The notes: generated by a model not told the origin, from the sequence alone. A DNA stretch of 64,000 nt from Pontiella desulfatans (GCF_900890425.1 NZ_CAAHFG010000003.1:310001-374000), one strand, 5' to 3'; positions 54,530 through 62,751 are shown, numbered from the stretch's first letter. Numbers and translations are program-made.

Positions 54530-56116
54530 ATGAAAGAGCAGATCGTGGTCAAGGGGCGCCTTGAGCGTCGCAAAGAATCCAAATGGTGGTACGGGGTATA
54601 CTCAATCGATAAAACGCGTTATGCCAAAAACCTGCGAGTTGAGATCCGAGGAACACCTCCGAGTGAAACGGAGGAGCATGGCTCTGTTCATTTCGAAAAA
54701 TCAAAATCAGAGGCGGAGTCTGAGCTCCGCAATCTGCTTAAATCAATCAATAGCGATAAGAGTGCAGAGGAGATCGCTCAGGCGGTTCATCAGGCTCGTA
54801 CTGGCGGGAGACGGGTCAAGGTTTACAAACTGAGTGAGTTGCCAGATTTGTGGATTAATATGCCGAGAAATAAACCGGTATCGGATCTGCACCGCCAAAC
54901 GACCCTGGCCTGGATCGAAGGGTTTATTTCATACTGCAGTGAGCATTGGCCGAATATTACGAAACTTGATCACCTGTCTAACGACCATGCGCGTCAATAC
55001 ATGCAGCACCAGGAGGAGCGTGGGATCAGCCCGAGAACCTGGAATGCGATCCTGGGGGCTTTGAAAGCAGCTTGCAAGCGAGGGCAGTGCACTGCATTTA
55101 ACGATTTGAGGCAGAAGCAGAGCGAGACCGTGCATCGTGTTCCATATTCTCCAGAAGAGCTGAAAGCCATCTTTGATGTGGCTAAATCCGATGTGCTTTT
55201 ATACCCCCTCGTTGTGACTGCAGCCTGTACGGCTATGCGCAGGGGTGACTGCTGTAAGCTGAAATGGACCAGTGTAGATTTGGACGAGGGGTTCATCACA
55301 GTGAGTACGTCGAAGACTGGACGCAGGGTGGATATTCCGATAGCAGATATGTTCCGTGACGCGATTTCTCACGAGCTGAACAATGGGTCTGAATTCGTTT
55401 TTCCGGCGTTGGCAGCTCAATACGACCGAAATGCAAAGGTGCTTACGGATCGTTTACGAAAAGTTTTAGCTAAAATTGGGTATTATAGCGACGATTATGT
55501 GCCGCTACGGGAGCTTGATGATATAGAATCTTCTGACCTTATTAGGATGGCCGAGGTCTATTTTTCATCCGTTCCTACGGAGAATAAGCGAGAGAATGCT
55601 CGGAGGATGTTGATTGCCTATCTCGGTGGGTTATCTCTGTGCAAGGCAGCTACGGCCGTTGGCATAAGCAAGGCAACCGGATCAGCATACCTGAATGAAA
55701 TAGAGCGCGCTACGGGGCTGGCTTTCATTCGGGGAAAAAAAATTCCTGTCAGCGAACAGAAAACTTCACGGTTGGGTGACGTTCATTTGGAACGTAAAAA
55801 TGGTCTCAGAAGGGCTTCTGTTCGGGACTTCCACTCTTTTAGGACAACGTGGATTACGCTTGCACTTTGCTCCGGGATTCCATTTGAGCTAGTTCAGCAG
55901 GTCACGGGTCATGCTACAGCTGAAATCGTGCTGGAACATTATTTCAAACCGCAGCGAGCTCAGCTTAAAGCGGCTCTAGAAAAATCTATGCCTAGTCTTT
56001 TAACAGCGGGAAACGTCAACCCAGTTGATCGCCTACCTGATCTTCTGCGGAGCATGAGTTCAACGAATTGGTGTGAGATTCGTGATGAAGCATTAGATAT
56101 TTTGGGGTGTTCTTGA
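54530..56116 (+). CDS. int: Tyrosine integrase with an insertion in the catalytic domain
   Basis: 528 residues. The catalytic residues are Arg237 (TACTAMRRGDCCKLKW), His435-x-x-Arg438 (RDFHSFRTTW, Phe in place of the common Leu), His461 (VTGHAT) and nucleophile Tyr471 (EHYFKP). The Arg to HxxR distance is about 200 residues, roughly twice the usual; an insert at about 310-415 contains a helix-turn-helix-like segment (CKAATAVGISKATGSAYLNE). The N-terminus (about 1-90) is an arm-binding region and 110-200 a SAM-like core-binding domain. It would catalyse integration at tRNA-Lys. It lies just inside the left att copy. Confidence 0.88.
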   Translation: MKEQIVVKGRLERRKESKWWYGVYSIDKTRYAKNLRVEIRGTPPSETEEHGSVHFEKSKSEAESELRNLLKSINSDKSAEEIAQAVHQARTGGRRVKVYKLSELPDLWINMPRNKPVSDLHRQTTLAWIEGFISYCSEHWPNITKLDHLSNDHARQYMQHQEERGISPRTWNAILGALKAACKRGQCTAFNDLRQKQSETVHRVPYSPEELKAIFDVAKSDVLLYPLVVTAACTAMRRGDCCKLKWTSVDLDEGFITVSTSKTGRRVDIPIADMFRDAISHELNNGSEFVFPALAAQYDRNAKVLTDRLRKVLAKIGYYSDDYVPLRELDDIESSDLIRMAEVYFSSVPTENKRENARRMLIAYLGGLSLCKAATAVGISKATGSAYLNEIERATGLAFIRGKKIPVSEQKTSRLGDVHLERKNGLRRASVRDFHSFRTTWITLALCSGIPFELVQQVTGHATAEIVLEHYFKPQRAQLKAALEKSMPSLLTAGNVNPVDRLPDLLRSMSSTNWCEIRDEALDILGCS

Positions 56117-56276
56117 CGAGATGCTGGGTGGCCTCGCAAACCCCTATTAGCGGTATCGGTGTGTATTTTCATAGCTTTTTCGTGTAAACGCCGGTTGAAA
56201 AGTGCACCGGGCGGCGGCCCAAAAGTGTAACACTTTTTCGTTAATTACCCCGCTTCCTTGCGGGTGTCAATTGCTC

Positions 56277-57059
56277 CTACGGTTTCTTTGTTTTCTGCCG
56301 TTGTCCCCGGCGGCGCAATGAGTCCTGCAGCCTGAAACTTTCACCATTGGCTTCGAGGATATGGACCCGGTGGGTCAATCGATCGAGTAAAGCGCCAGTG
56401 AGCCGCTGCGAGCCCAGCACCTCCGTCCATGATTCGAAGGGCAGGTTCGTGGTGACCACGACGCTGGTGCGTTCGTAGGCCCGGCTGACGACTTCGAAAA
56501 GCAGTTCTGCCCCCAGCTTGGAGAACGGAACGTAGCCGAGTTCATCGAGCACGAGCAGGTCGGAGCGCTCGAGTTGCTTGAAGAACCGGTCAAGCTGCCT
56601 TTCCTCCCGGCGTTCGAGCAACTGCGTGACCAGGGCGGTGACGCCGAAGAACCGCACCTTGAAGCCCATCTGGCAGGCGGCGAAGGCCAGGGCGGTGGCG
56701 AGGTGGGTTTTTCCGGTTCCGCTGTTGCCGATCAGCAGCACGTTCTCCCGCTCCTTGATAAACTCGCCATGGGCTAGTTCCCTCACCAGCGGCTGGTTGA
56801 TCGAGGGCTGCTCCTCGAACCGGAAGCTGTCGAGGGTTTTCACAACGGGGAAACGGGCGGACTTGAGGCGGCGTTCGGCGGCCCGTTGTTCCCGGTCGTG
56901 AATCTCCTGTTCGATGAGCCGCAGCAAATAGGTCGAGTAATCGGCCCGTTCGGCCTGGCAGACCGAGGCCATCTTGCGGTGCTCCCGCAGGACACTCGGC
57001 AGCTTCAGCGTTTTAAGGTAGTGCTCGAGCAGTACATGCGACGGGGTCTTCGTGCTCAT
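56277..57059 (-). CDS. istB: IS21 helper ATPase IstB
   Basis: 260 residues, full length. The IstB N-terminal helices (HYLKTLKLPSVLREHRKMAS) are followed by the AAA+ ATPase with Walker A LIGNSGTGKTHLATALAFAA and Walker B LLVLDELGYVPFS. The sensor region LTGALLDRLTHRVHILEANG is present. It assists the transposase IstA in target choice. It overlaps the istA remnant by 4 bp. Since the transposase is truncated, the IS is probably immobile on its own. Confidence 0.93.
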   Translation of the reverse strand: MSTKTPSHVLLEHYLKTLKLPSVLREHRKMASVCQAERADYSTYLLRLIEQEIHDREQRAAERRLKSARFPVVKTLDSFRFEEQPSINQPLVRELAHGEFIKERENVLLIGNSGTGKTHLATALAFAACQMGFKVRFFGVTALVTQLLERREERQLDRFFKQLERSDLLVLDELGYVPFSKLGAELLFEVVSRAYERTSVVVTTNLPFESWTEVLGSQRLTGALLDRLTHRVHILEANGESFRLQDSLRRRGQRQKTKKP

Positions 57060-57586
57060 GCGCCCACCTCCTGTCCGAGCAGACGGTTGTAGTCGGCCAC
57101 ATCGACGCAGTCCACCTGGACCTCTCGTAGATGCTCATGGCCGTCGAGGCTGAACCGGGTGCATCGCCATTCCGGCCGGGGAATGAGGAACTGGGCAATG
57201 GCGTCTCGGGAGGAGGCCCCGCAACGCAGCCCCTGCTCAACGGCCCGGGCCAGTTCCTTGGGTGAATGCTTTTCGAGCAGACGCAGCACCTTGATGTACT
57301 CCCGGGTTCCTTCGCCATCGAGATCGGCCTCCAGCCTGCTGCGCAGATCCCGAAAGCAGGATGGCAGTTTCCAGTCTTCCAATGGCCGGGCGTGGTCGAG
57401 CCCGCCGGGCTTGCGTTCGAGCAGTGCGAGATAGTGCACGGGGTTGAGATGGACGCCGGCCTTGCCCCACAACCGGGGATGTTCGGCGATGCATTCATCG
57501 CCCCGGCAGACCACAATCCGGTCGATATAGCCCTTGACCACCGTTTCGTAGTGGGCGTAGCGCACGGGCACCGAATATTGCCGCAA
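57056..57586 (-). pseudogene. istA: IS21 transposase IstA, C-terminal fragment
   Basis: About 176 codons of the C-terminal region of IstA remain: RQYSVPVRYAHYETVVKGYI, WGKAGVHLNPVHYLALLERK and PRPEWRCTRFSLDGHEHLRE. The full protein is about 500 residues with an HTH and a DDE catalytic core, all missing here. The frame stays open a little upstream and then enters the Hsp70 remnant on the other strand. Confidence 0.88.
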
Positions 57587-57588
57587 GG

Positions 57589-58041
57589 TTGCATAAGGAC
57601 TCTGTGAATGAGCCGGTTATTATCGAAGGTGGCGTGCTTCCGCCTCTCTCTATTATCACCCGTGATGTCACGGCGCACGCCATTGGGGTCACTGTTCTCA
57701 AGGAATCTGACGGAGAGCTGTATAACGCAGTGATACTGAAAAAGGGCATCCCGTTTCCATCTCATGACAATACCGACAGGTTCAAGCTGGCAGAGCGAGG
57801 GCAGACAGATGTTGTTATCGAAATTTTGCAGGGTCCGCCTGGCGCAAGACGCGACGATTGCCTTGTTCTTGGCAAGTTCGAACTCAATGGGTTGAGCAAG
57901 GTGACCGATCCGAATCGCGAACATGAAATCCTGATCACGATGCAGTTGAACAAAGATGGAATCCTTACTGCCAGGGCGCGAGATTCGATCGATGGCCTAG
58001 AAGCAGACCTGCAGGTTGAATACACCAATAAGGCAACCTAG
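57589..58041 (+). pseudogene. Hsp70/DnaK-like substrate-binding domain, N-terminal ATPase missing
   Basis: About 150 codons from a TTG, or 146 from a GTG at 57604. EPVIIEGGVLPP corresponds to the DAVA.GAAIQGGVL end of the Hsp70 ATPase domain, RDVTAHAIGVTV to the DVTPLSLG linker strand, and the rest (IPFPSHDNTDRFKL, IEILQGPPGARRDDCLVLGK, LNKDGILTARARDS) to the beta-sandwich peptide-binding domain. The ATPase domain and the C-terminal lid are absent. The IS21 remnant abuts the break, so the gene was probably full length once. A terminator follows. If still translated it would be an ATP-independent holdase-like fragment. Confidence 0.8.
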
Positions 58042-58052
58042 CCAAGGCTAAC

Positions 58053-58081
58053 CCCGGCGTACATTGCGCCGGGCTTTTTTC
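58053..58081 (+). terminator. Rho-independent terminator after the Hsp70 remnant
   Basis: CCCGGCG/CGCCGGG stem with a TACATTG loop, then CTTTTTT. It separates the Hsp70 remnant from the vWA gene. Confidence 0.88.
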
Positions 58082-58106
58082 AATCTAAAGAAAATGGAGC
58101 AATCAA

Positions 58107-58832
58107 ATGGAAAAATCATTTCATAATTTCGCAACTACAATTCAAAAACCTACGGGGCAGGTTTGTACTTTACTTGTTGTTGATGTTTCGCCGTCTATGG
58201 AAGCCTCGGATTATCCTCCAAGCAGGCTTATGGCTGCGATTGCAGCGATTATTGATCTGTTGGGAATAAAGCTCGAACGCCACCCCGATGATTATGTGGG
58301 TATTGTTAAATTCAGTGGTTCAGCAAGCATTGTTCAGCCGCCGCTTCCTGTCGGCTCTCAATACGAGGTTCTGAAGCGTGCGGCTCTTAATGGACTGACA
58401 GTCGGAGGGTATACCAACATTGCTGCGGGATTGAAGTGTGCGGCAGATGCATTAAGTCAGCATTGCCCGGTGCCTGACCGAAAGGGGGGAGCCATAAAGG
58501 AATTCTTTCTTGGCTCCGACCAGGGCGCGGCACCGGGTGGCGTATCTGAACTAAAGTCCGGTATTCAGGGGCATATTATTTTGCTAACGGATGGCGATCA
58601 CAACTGCCCCGGATTTCCTCGTGACTGGGGGGGGCGCCTGAAGGACTCCGGTGTTGTTATCGATTGCATCGGTATCGGAGGAAGTTCTTCCGATGTTAAC
58701 GAATGCTTGCTCAAGGACATTGCATCGATAGATGAGTCCGGCCGCCCGCGTTATCGCTTTATAGACGACCGCGATGCACTGCTGATGGAGTTCCGTGAAA
58801 TGGCAAAGGCCGGCTATTTACGCAAGGCATAA
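58107..58832 (+). CDS. von Willebrand factor A domain protein
   Basis: 241 residues, one soluble vWA domain. The MIDAS metal site is intact: Asp26-x-Ser28-x-Ser30 (VVDVSPSME), Thr103 (GGYTNIAAGL) and Asp162 (IILLTDGDHN). A ~20-residue Gly/Asp-rich insert (FFLGSDQGAAPGGVSE) lies before the last strand. There is no signal peptide or membrane helix. It resembles the TerY-like, YfbK-like and other cytosolic vWA proteins that work with chaperones, AAA+ ATPases or kinases in stress and conflict systems. It is the best-preserved cargo gene of the element. A GGAG ribosome site precedes it. Confidence 0.85.
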   Translation: MEKSFHNFATTIQKPTGQVCTLLVVDVSPSMEASDYPPSRLMAAIAAIIDLLGIKLERHPDDYVGIVKFSGSASIVQPPLPVGSQYEVLKRAALNGLTVGGYTNIAAGLKCAADALSQHCPVPDRKGGAIKEFFLGSDQGAAPGGVSELKSGIQGHIILLTDGDHNCPGFPRDWGGRLKDSGVVIDCIGIGGSSSDVNECLLKDIASIDESGRPRYRFIDDRDALLMEFREMAKAGYLRKA

Positions 58833-58850
58833 ATGATCAAGAGGTGAATC

Positions 58851-59048
58851 ATGACGATTAGGGACTTTCAAAGATATCTATCAAAGGTTATGGCAAAAAT
58901 GACTACGCTTATTCAAAAGGCGAAAAACGAACCTGAATATCGAAGGGTCGGTATTCTTGCGGTGGTATTGTTGGTTTCCACGACGATCATGTCTCCTCTG
59001 CTAGGTAGTGTGTTGGTGTTGATCGGGGTTTGGTATCTTACCTTCTAA
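58851..59048 (+). CDS. Small membrane protein of unknown function
   Basis: 65 residues from ATG with an AGAGGTG ribosome site. The N-terminal half is basic and helical (MTIRDFQRYLSKVMAKMTT), the C-terminal half has one long or two short membrane segments (ILAVVLLVSTTIMSPLLGSV and LIGVWYLTF). It starts 18 bp after the vWA gene, so the two are probably co-transcribed. No family recognised. Confidence 0.6.
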   Translation: MTIRDFQRYLSKVMAKMTTLIQKAKNEPEYRRVGILAVVLLVSTTIMSPLLGSVLVLIGVWYLTF

Positions 59049-59063
59049 CATTGGAGGAAGGAC

Positions 59064-59264
59064 GTGAATGGTAGGCATATAACATTTTGGGTCGTGTTCT
59101 TCGTTGCATTCCTCATCTGCAAACGATTTATCCCTTGGTTTGGTAGCCTTCCGGGGGATATCGAGATCAGGAAAGAAAACCTCTATGTGGCAATACCTAT
59201 TGTGAGCTGCCTGCTGCTGAGCATTGTCCTCTCTGTGCTTGCTTCAATTGTCCGCCGGTTTTGA
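59064..59264 (+). CDS. Small DUF2905-like membrane protein
   Basis: 66 residues from a GTG start with a GGAGG ribosome site. It has two membrane helices around the motif GSLPGDIEIRKENLYVAIPI, which resembles the GRLPGDI.IER.NF core of DUF2905; the closing LLLSIVLSVLASIVRRF also fits. Function of DUF2905 is unknown. It lies 15 bp after the previous small gene in the vWA operon. Confidence 0.7.
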   Translation: MNGRHITFWVVFFVAFLICKRFIPWFGSLPGDIEIRKENLYVAIPIVSCLLLSIVLSVLASIVRRF

Positions 59265-59273
59265 GAATCTGCC

Positions 59274-59993
59274 TCAATGACTGCGCAGGGTATGCTCGAT
59301 CAGGTAGTCAGCGGTTGACTGCGAGATCATTCCGTCCATCACGGCTTGCTCCAGAATATAGATGGCCTTGTCGCGATCCATGGATCTCAATAAGAGGAAT
59401 ATCTTGTGGCGGGTATCGCCATTATCATCGATTTGGAAATCGATGGCTAAGTGATTAAAGCGGTCGCTGATCTCGCCAAGATCATCATAGGTCATACCAA
59501 GCCCGGCCATCTCGGTTCTGGTTCCGGCACGCTGCTTCCTGAATCCGGTTTCCGTCAAACGATCACCCATTTCCTGGCCAGAAATCTTGCCGCTATCATA
59601 GAGGTCGTGGATTGTTCGCTCTTTCTTTTCGTAGTAATCCAGCTTTGAGCGGTATTCATCAAGGGACTCAACGATCAGCTTGATGCGACTGACATATACA
59701 TCCAGTTCTACAAAATCTCTGTACGGATCGGAATAGGCCTGATCATATTCCTCGAGAACCTTCTCCAATTGCAGGATTTGTTCGGCGATTCGATTACCGC
59801 TGGAGGTGCGGTATTCGCAATGTTCATCAAGCCGCTTATTTTCCTCGTGCTCATCAAATGCGCCCGATGAATGGAAGTCATCGACAATCTCATGGGCTTT
59901 GTTGATGATATCCTCAGAACTTTCCTCTTTTAACTCTTCCATATCAGCGTGCTTATCATCCCACCCATCCTGGCTATTGTCCGCAAACCACAT
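59274..59993 (-). CDS. Acidic coiled-coil protein of unknown function
   Basis: 239 residues with a strong GGAGG ribosome site. No signal peptide and no membrane helix. The N-terminal 60 residues are acidic and probably disordered (DDKHADMEELKEESSEDIIN). Residues 65-135 form a coiled coil (RIAEQILQLEKVLEEYDQ). The C-terminal part (about 180-239, KIFLLLRSMDRDKAIYILEQ) is helical. No family recognised. It is convergent with the vWA operon, 9 bp from its end, and lies just inside the right att copy, where it could be a regulator or the element's own effector. Confidence 0.7.
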   Translation of the reverse strand: MWFADNSQDGWDDKHADMEELKEESSEDIINKAHEIVDDFHSSGAFDEHEENKRLDEHCEYRTSSGNRIAEQILQLEKVLEEYDQAYSDPYRDFVELDVYVSRIKLIVESLDEYRSKLDYYEKKERTIHDLYDSGKISGQEMGDRLTETGFRKQRAGTRTEMAGLGMTYDDLGEISDRFNHLAIDFQIDDNGDTRHKIFLLLRSMDRDKAIYILEQAVMDGMISQSTADYLIEHTLRSH

Positions 59994-60056
59994 AATGCCA
60001 CCTCCAAATAAATACAGATTGTCCCATTATAGGCAAAGGGGATTGGTAGCTGTTCA

Positions 60057-60078
60057 TTTCTTTGGCATTTCTTTGGCA
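60057..60078. repeat. Integrase arm-type sites, right end
   Basis: TTTCTTTGGCA twice without a gap, about 105 bp inside the right att core. It matches the left-end pair TATCTTTGGCA. Confidence 0.65.
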
Positions 60079-60148
60079 AATAGGCTTAAAATGTCCTGAA
60101 ATATCCTATGCTATCATGAACTGCACAGGATGCGCTAAATAAACAAAA

Positions 60149-60178
60149 ACCCCGCTATCATTGCTGATAACGGGGTTT
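60149..60178. terminator. Terminator hairpin downstream of tRNA-Lys
   Basis: AAACCCCGCTATC/GATAACGGGGTTT with an ATTGCT loop directly after the tRNA 3' end on the minus strand. It is the probable tRNA terminator, supplied by the inserted element. Confidence 0.7.
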
Positions 60179-60182
60179 AATA

Positions 60183-60258
60183 TGGTGATCCGGCTGGGGC
60201 TCGAACCCAGGACCCTTTGATTAAAAGTCAAATGCTCTACCGACTGAGCTACCGGACC
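60183..60258 (-). tRNA. tRNA-Lys (anticodon UUU), target of integration
   Basis: On the minus strand, GGTCCGGTAGCTCAGTCGGT begins a complete cloverleaf. The anticodon loop CTTTTAA gives anticodon TTT. The T loop GGTTCGAGCC is standard, the acceptor stem pairs GGTCCGG with CCGGATC (one G-U) and CCA is encoded. The 3' 45 bp are duplicated at 54331. The integrated element reconstitutes the 3' half, so the tRNA stays functional. Confidence 0.95.
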
Positions 60259-60435
60259 AAAATTTGCCTTCTCAGCGAGTGGGTCATGAACCCCTTCCCG
60301 TGAAAGGAGCGCATGTTTTACAGAAGACCCCCCAGCGACGCAAGCGATAAATTTGTGTTTTCTTTTGTTTCACTTGGAAGAGCATCTCCCCTATGCTTTG
60401 ACGATGCCTTGGCAATATAAACAAAAGGGGAATAG

Positions 60436-61674
60436 ATGAAGGTAGTTGGATTGATTTTGGGAGGTGGGGCCGGTAGTCGGTTGCAACCCTTGACGCGCGA
60501 TCGTTCGAAGCCGGCGGTTCCGATTGCCGGTAAATACCGATTGGTTGATATCCCCATCAGCAATTGCATCAATAGCGGGATTCGAAATGTCTTCCTGCTA
60601 ACCCAGTTCAACAGTGTGTCGTTGCATCAGCATATCGGCGCGGTTTATCGGTTTGATCAGTTCAGCGGAGGACATGTGCGGATTTTGGCGGCGGAGCAAA
60701 CGCCCGATTCGGCCGGTTGGTTCCAGGGCACGGCGGATGCCGTCCGGCGTTCGATGCGGTATTTCAAGGACGACCGGCCCGATGTGGTTGTGATTCTTTC
60801 GGGTGATCAGCTCTACCGGATGGATTTGAAGTCGGTTATTCAGTCGCATGTGGACAACAAGGCCGATTTGACGATCAGCACCAAGCCGGTTCCGCGAGGG
60901 GAGGCTGAGAGTCTGGGAATTATGCAGGTCAATAAGCAGGGAAGGATTGTTCGTTTTTCCGAAAAGCCCGGCGATACGGTCTTGCTGGATCAGTTGAAAG
61001 CGCCACTTTATGACGATGAGCTGTACCTGGCGAGCATGGGCATTTATGTCTTCAACATGGATGTCTTGGAAGATTTGCTTTGTAACAACGATGAAACCGA
61101 TTTCGGCAAGCACATCATTCCGGGGGCAATCGATAGCCATAAGGTATATAGCTATATCTTTAATGGTTATTGGGAAGATGTTGGTACCATCCGTTCGTTC
61201 TGGGCGGCCAATTTGGCCTTGACCGATCCATTGCCCCAGTTTTCGTTCTATGACATGAGGGCCGTTATCTATACCCGCATGCGCTATCTGCCGCCCTCGA
61301 AAATCAACCAGTGCGACCTGAGCCGCTGCTTGCTTTCGGATGGCTGCATCATTTCGGGGAAACGGATCGATCACGCGGTGGTTGGCCTGCGCGCCTTGGT
61401 GGGCGAGGGATCGGTGGTGGAGGATTCGATCCTGATGGGGGCGGATTTCTACGAGCACGGAGTGATTGAGCATCCATCCGGAATTCCGATGGGCATCGGG
61501 AAGAACTGCGTGGTGAAGAATGCCATCATCGATAAGAATGTGCGGATTGGCGACAACGTGGTTATTTCGCCGGAAAACAAGCCGGCCGACGAGCACTCCG
61601 AGCTTTATTGGATACGCGACGGCATCATGGTGATTCCCAAGAACACCGTGATTCCTTCCGGGACGGTGCTGTAG
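60436..61674 (+). CDS. glgC: Glucose-1-phosphate adenylyltransferase
   Basis: 412 residues. The nucleotidyltransferase motif LILGGGAGSRLQPLTRDRSK starts the protein and includes the ATP-binding and allosteric residues. PAVPIAGKYRLVDIPISNCI, GDQLYRMDL and WFQGTADAVRR follow. The C-terminal left-handed beta-helix (GEGSVVEDSILMGADFYEHG) is present. It makes ADP-glucose for glycogen synthesis. It is the first gene after tRNA-Lys. No other glg genes are in the window. Confidence 0.94.
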   Translation: MKVVGLILGGGAGSRLQPLTRDRSKPAVPIAGKYRLVDIPISNCINSGIRNVFLLTQFNSVSLHQHIGAVYRFDQFSGGHVRILAAEQTPDSAGWFQGTADAVRRSMRYFKDDRPDVVVILSGDQLYRMDLKSVIQSHVDNKADLTISTKPVPRGEAESLGIMQVNKQGRIVRFSEKPGDTVLLDQLKAPLYDDELYLASMGIYVFNMDVLEDLLCNNDETDFGKHIIPGAIDSHKVYSYIFNGYWEDVGTIRSFWAANLALTDPLPQFSFYDMRAVIYTRMRYLPPSKINQCDLSRCLLSDGCIISGKRIDHAVVGLRALVGEGSVVEDSILMGADFYEHGVIEHPSGIPMGIGKNCVVKNAIIDKNVRIGDNVVISPENKPADEHSELYWIRDGIMVIPKNTVIPSGTVL

Positions 61675-61814
61675 GTCTCGCTATCCGTTGTTGACACGAC
61701 TTCCCTGTTCTGGTGATCTTTCGTGACTTCTTTGTGCCGAAGGAGGTCTTCAACCGAAAGGGAAGAATCGCCGTGGGGTCCCCGAAAAGTATAGTCCGAC
61801 GTGTTGGGAACGGG

Positions 61815-62600
61815 ATGTTGTCCCGTTTCTACGACGCCCAGGTGTGGTGCCAGAGCAAACTTTTCCCTCCGCCGCCGAAGGGCGCGTTCCCGCCGATCTG
61901 GCTAACGACCCGCAAGCCGCCCTATGGTCTGCTGGCGAGGGGAGGGGAGCTGACGGAGGAATCGTTGCTCCTGGCCTATTCCAAGGGTGTTTTTCCTTTT
62001 ACGGACAGGGGGTCGGTCAACTGGTGGTCGTGCGATCCGCGCATGGTGCTGTTTCCGGAAAAAATGAAATTTAACCGGCGCTTTCGCCAACAACTTCGGT
62101 CCGACCGCTTTTCGGTCACGTTCGATACCGCATTCGAGCAGGTCGTGAATGCCTGCGCCGAACGGGAATCCACCTGGCTGAATCCCGAAAGGATTGCCAT
62201 TTGCAACGCCCTGCATGAAAAGGGATATTCGCATTCCGTGGAGGTGTGGAGTCAGGAGGGGCTGCTGGTTGGCGGGGTTTTCGGCACCGACATGGGCAAA
62301 ATCCTGATTGGCGAGTCCAGTTTCCACCGCGAACCCAGCGCCAGCAAAATCGCGATCGTGACGCTGGCCTGCCATCTCCAGCACTGGGGCTACCACGCTT
62401 TCGATATCGGCGGCTACCAGGCCTACTGCGAAGCGATGGGTTTTGAGAATATTCCGCGCAAGGAATACCTCGCGTGGTTGAAAAAAGGCACGACCGATGG
62501 AAGAAAAACCGGAAAATGGAGGGTTGATCCCGGGGTGGATGTTGCTGCATGGAAACCGGGGGAGCCGGGAAGCCAGGTGGCTCGTCGGGATGATATTTAG
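61815..62600 (+). CDS. aat: Leucyl/phenylalanyl-tRNA-protein transferase
   Basis: About 261 residues from ATG; in-frame GTG codons at 61773 and 61713 are alternatives. Aat motifs: FPPIWLTTRKPPYGLLARGG, then LLLAYSKGVFPFTD, NWWSCDPRMVLFP, HSVEVWSQEGLLVGGVFGTD and GESSFHREPSASKIA. It adds Leu or Phe to N-terminal Arg or Lys of proteins for ClpS/ClpAP degradation (N-degron pathway). The extra N-terminal and C-terminal residues (WRVDPGVDVAAWKPGEPGS) are longer than in E. coli. Partner clpA or clpS is not in the window. Confidence 0.85.
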   Translation: MLSRFYDAQVWCQSKLFPPPPKGAFPPIWLTTRKPPYGLLARGGELTEESLLLAYSKGVFPFTDRGSVNWWSCDPRMVLFPEKMKFNRRFRQQLRSDRFSVTFDTAFEQVVNACAERESTWLNPERIAICNALHEKGYSHSVEVWSQEGLLVGGVFGTDMGKILIGESSFHREPSASKIAIVTLACHLQHWGYHAFDIGGYQAYCEAMGFENIPRKEYLAWLKKGTTDGRKTGKWRVDPGVDVAAWKPGEPGSQVARRDDI

Positions 62601-62751
62601 ATTGTGTCTCTGCAAAAAATGCGCTAAAAATCCACCCAGTTTTATAGAAATGTCGGGTGTCGTAAGGGGTCGGCACGAAGATGGGAATTTAGCTGGCCAA
62701 CAAATTGGGCACTTCCGCCGAACCGGTGGATATAAAGAATCTGGACTGAAA

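Larger units (their letters stand above)
56183..57600 (-). mobile_element. Truncated IS21-family insertion sequence
   Basis: The right end at about 56183 starts TGTAAACGCCGGTTGAAAAG and has the multiple short terminal repeats typical of IS21 (TTGAAAAGTGCACC and CCAAAAGTGTAACAC). istB is complete but istA keeps only its last third. The istA end of the IS is missing: its sequence runs directly into the Hsp70 remnant at about 57590. A deletion next to the IS probably removed both the istA 5' part and the Hsp70 5' part. Confidence 0.8.
54331..60227. mobile_element. 5.9-kb integrative element in tRNA-Lys
   Basis: Both ends carry a 45-bp direct repeat identical in 44 positions (54331-54375 and 60183-60227), which is the 3' half of tRNA-Lys. 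Inside each end lie two 11-bp integrase arm-type repeats. An integrase gene is next to the left end. The G+C content of the cargo is visibly lower than that of the flanking genes. Cargo: truncated IS21, truncated Hsp70, vWA protein, two small membrane proteins and a minus-strand unknown protein. No plasmid or phage structural genes are seen, so it is a small genomic island or satellite. Confidence 0.85.

Noticed and set aside
57013-57924. 303-residue open frame spanning the IS21/Hsp70 junction
   Set aside because: It runs antisense to the Hsp70 remnant and out of frame with the istA remnant; neither part matches a known protein.
62497-62751. N-terminal extension of the PEP-CTERM protein
   Set aside because: The frame is open but overlaps aat, and the true start is the signal peptide at 62752.
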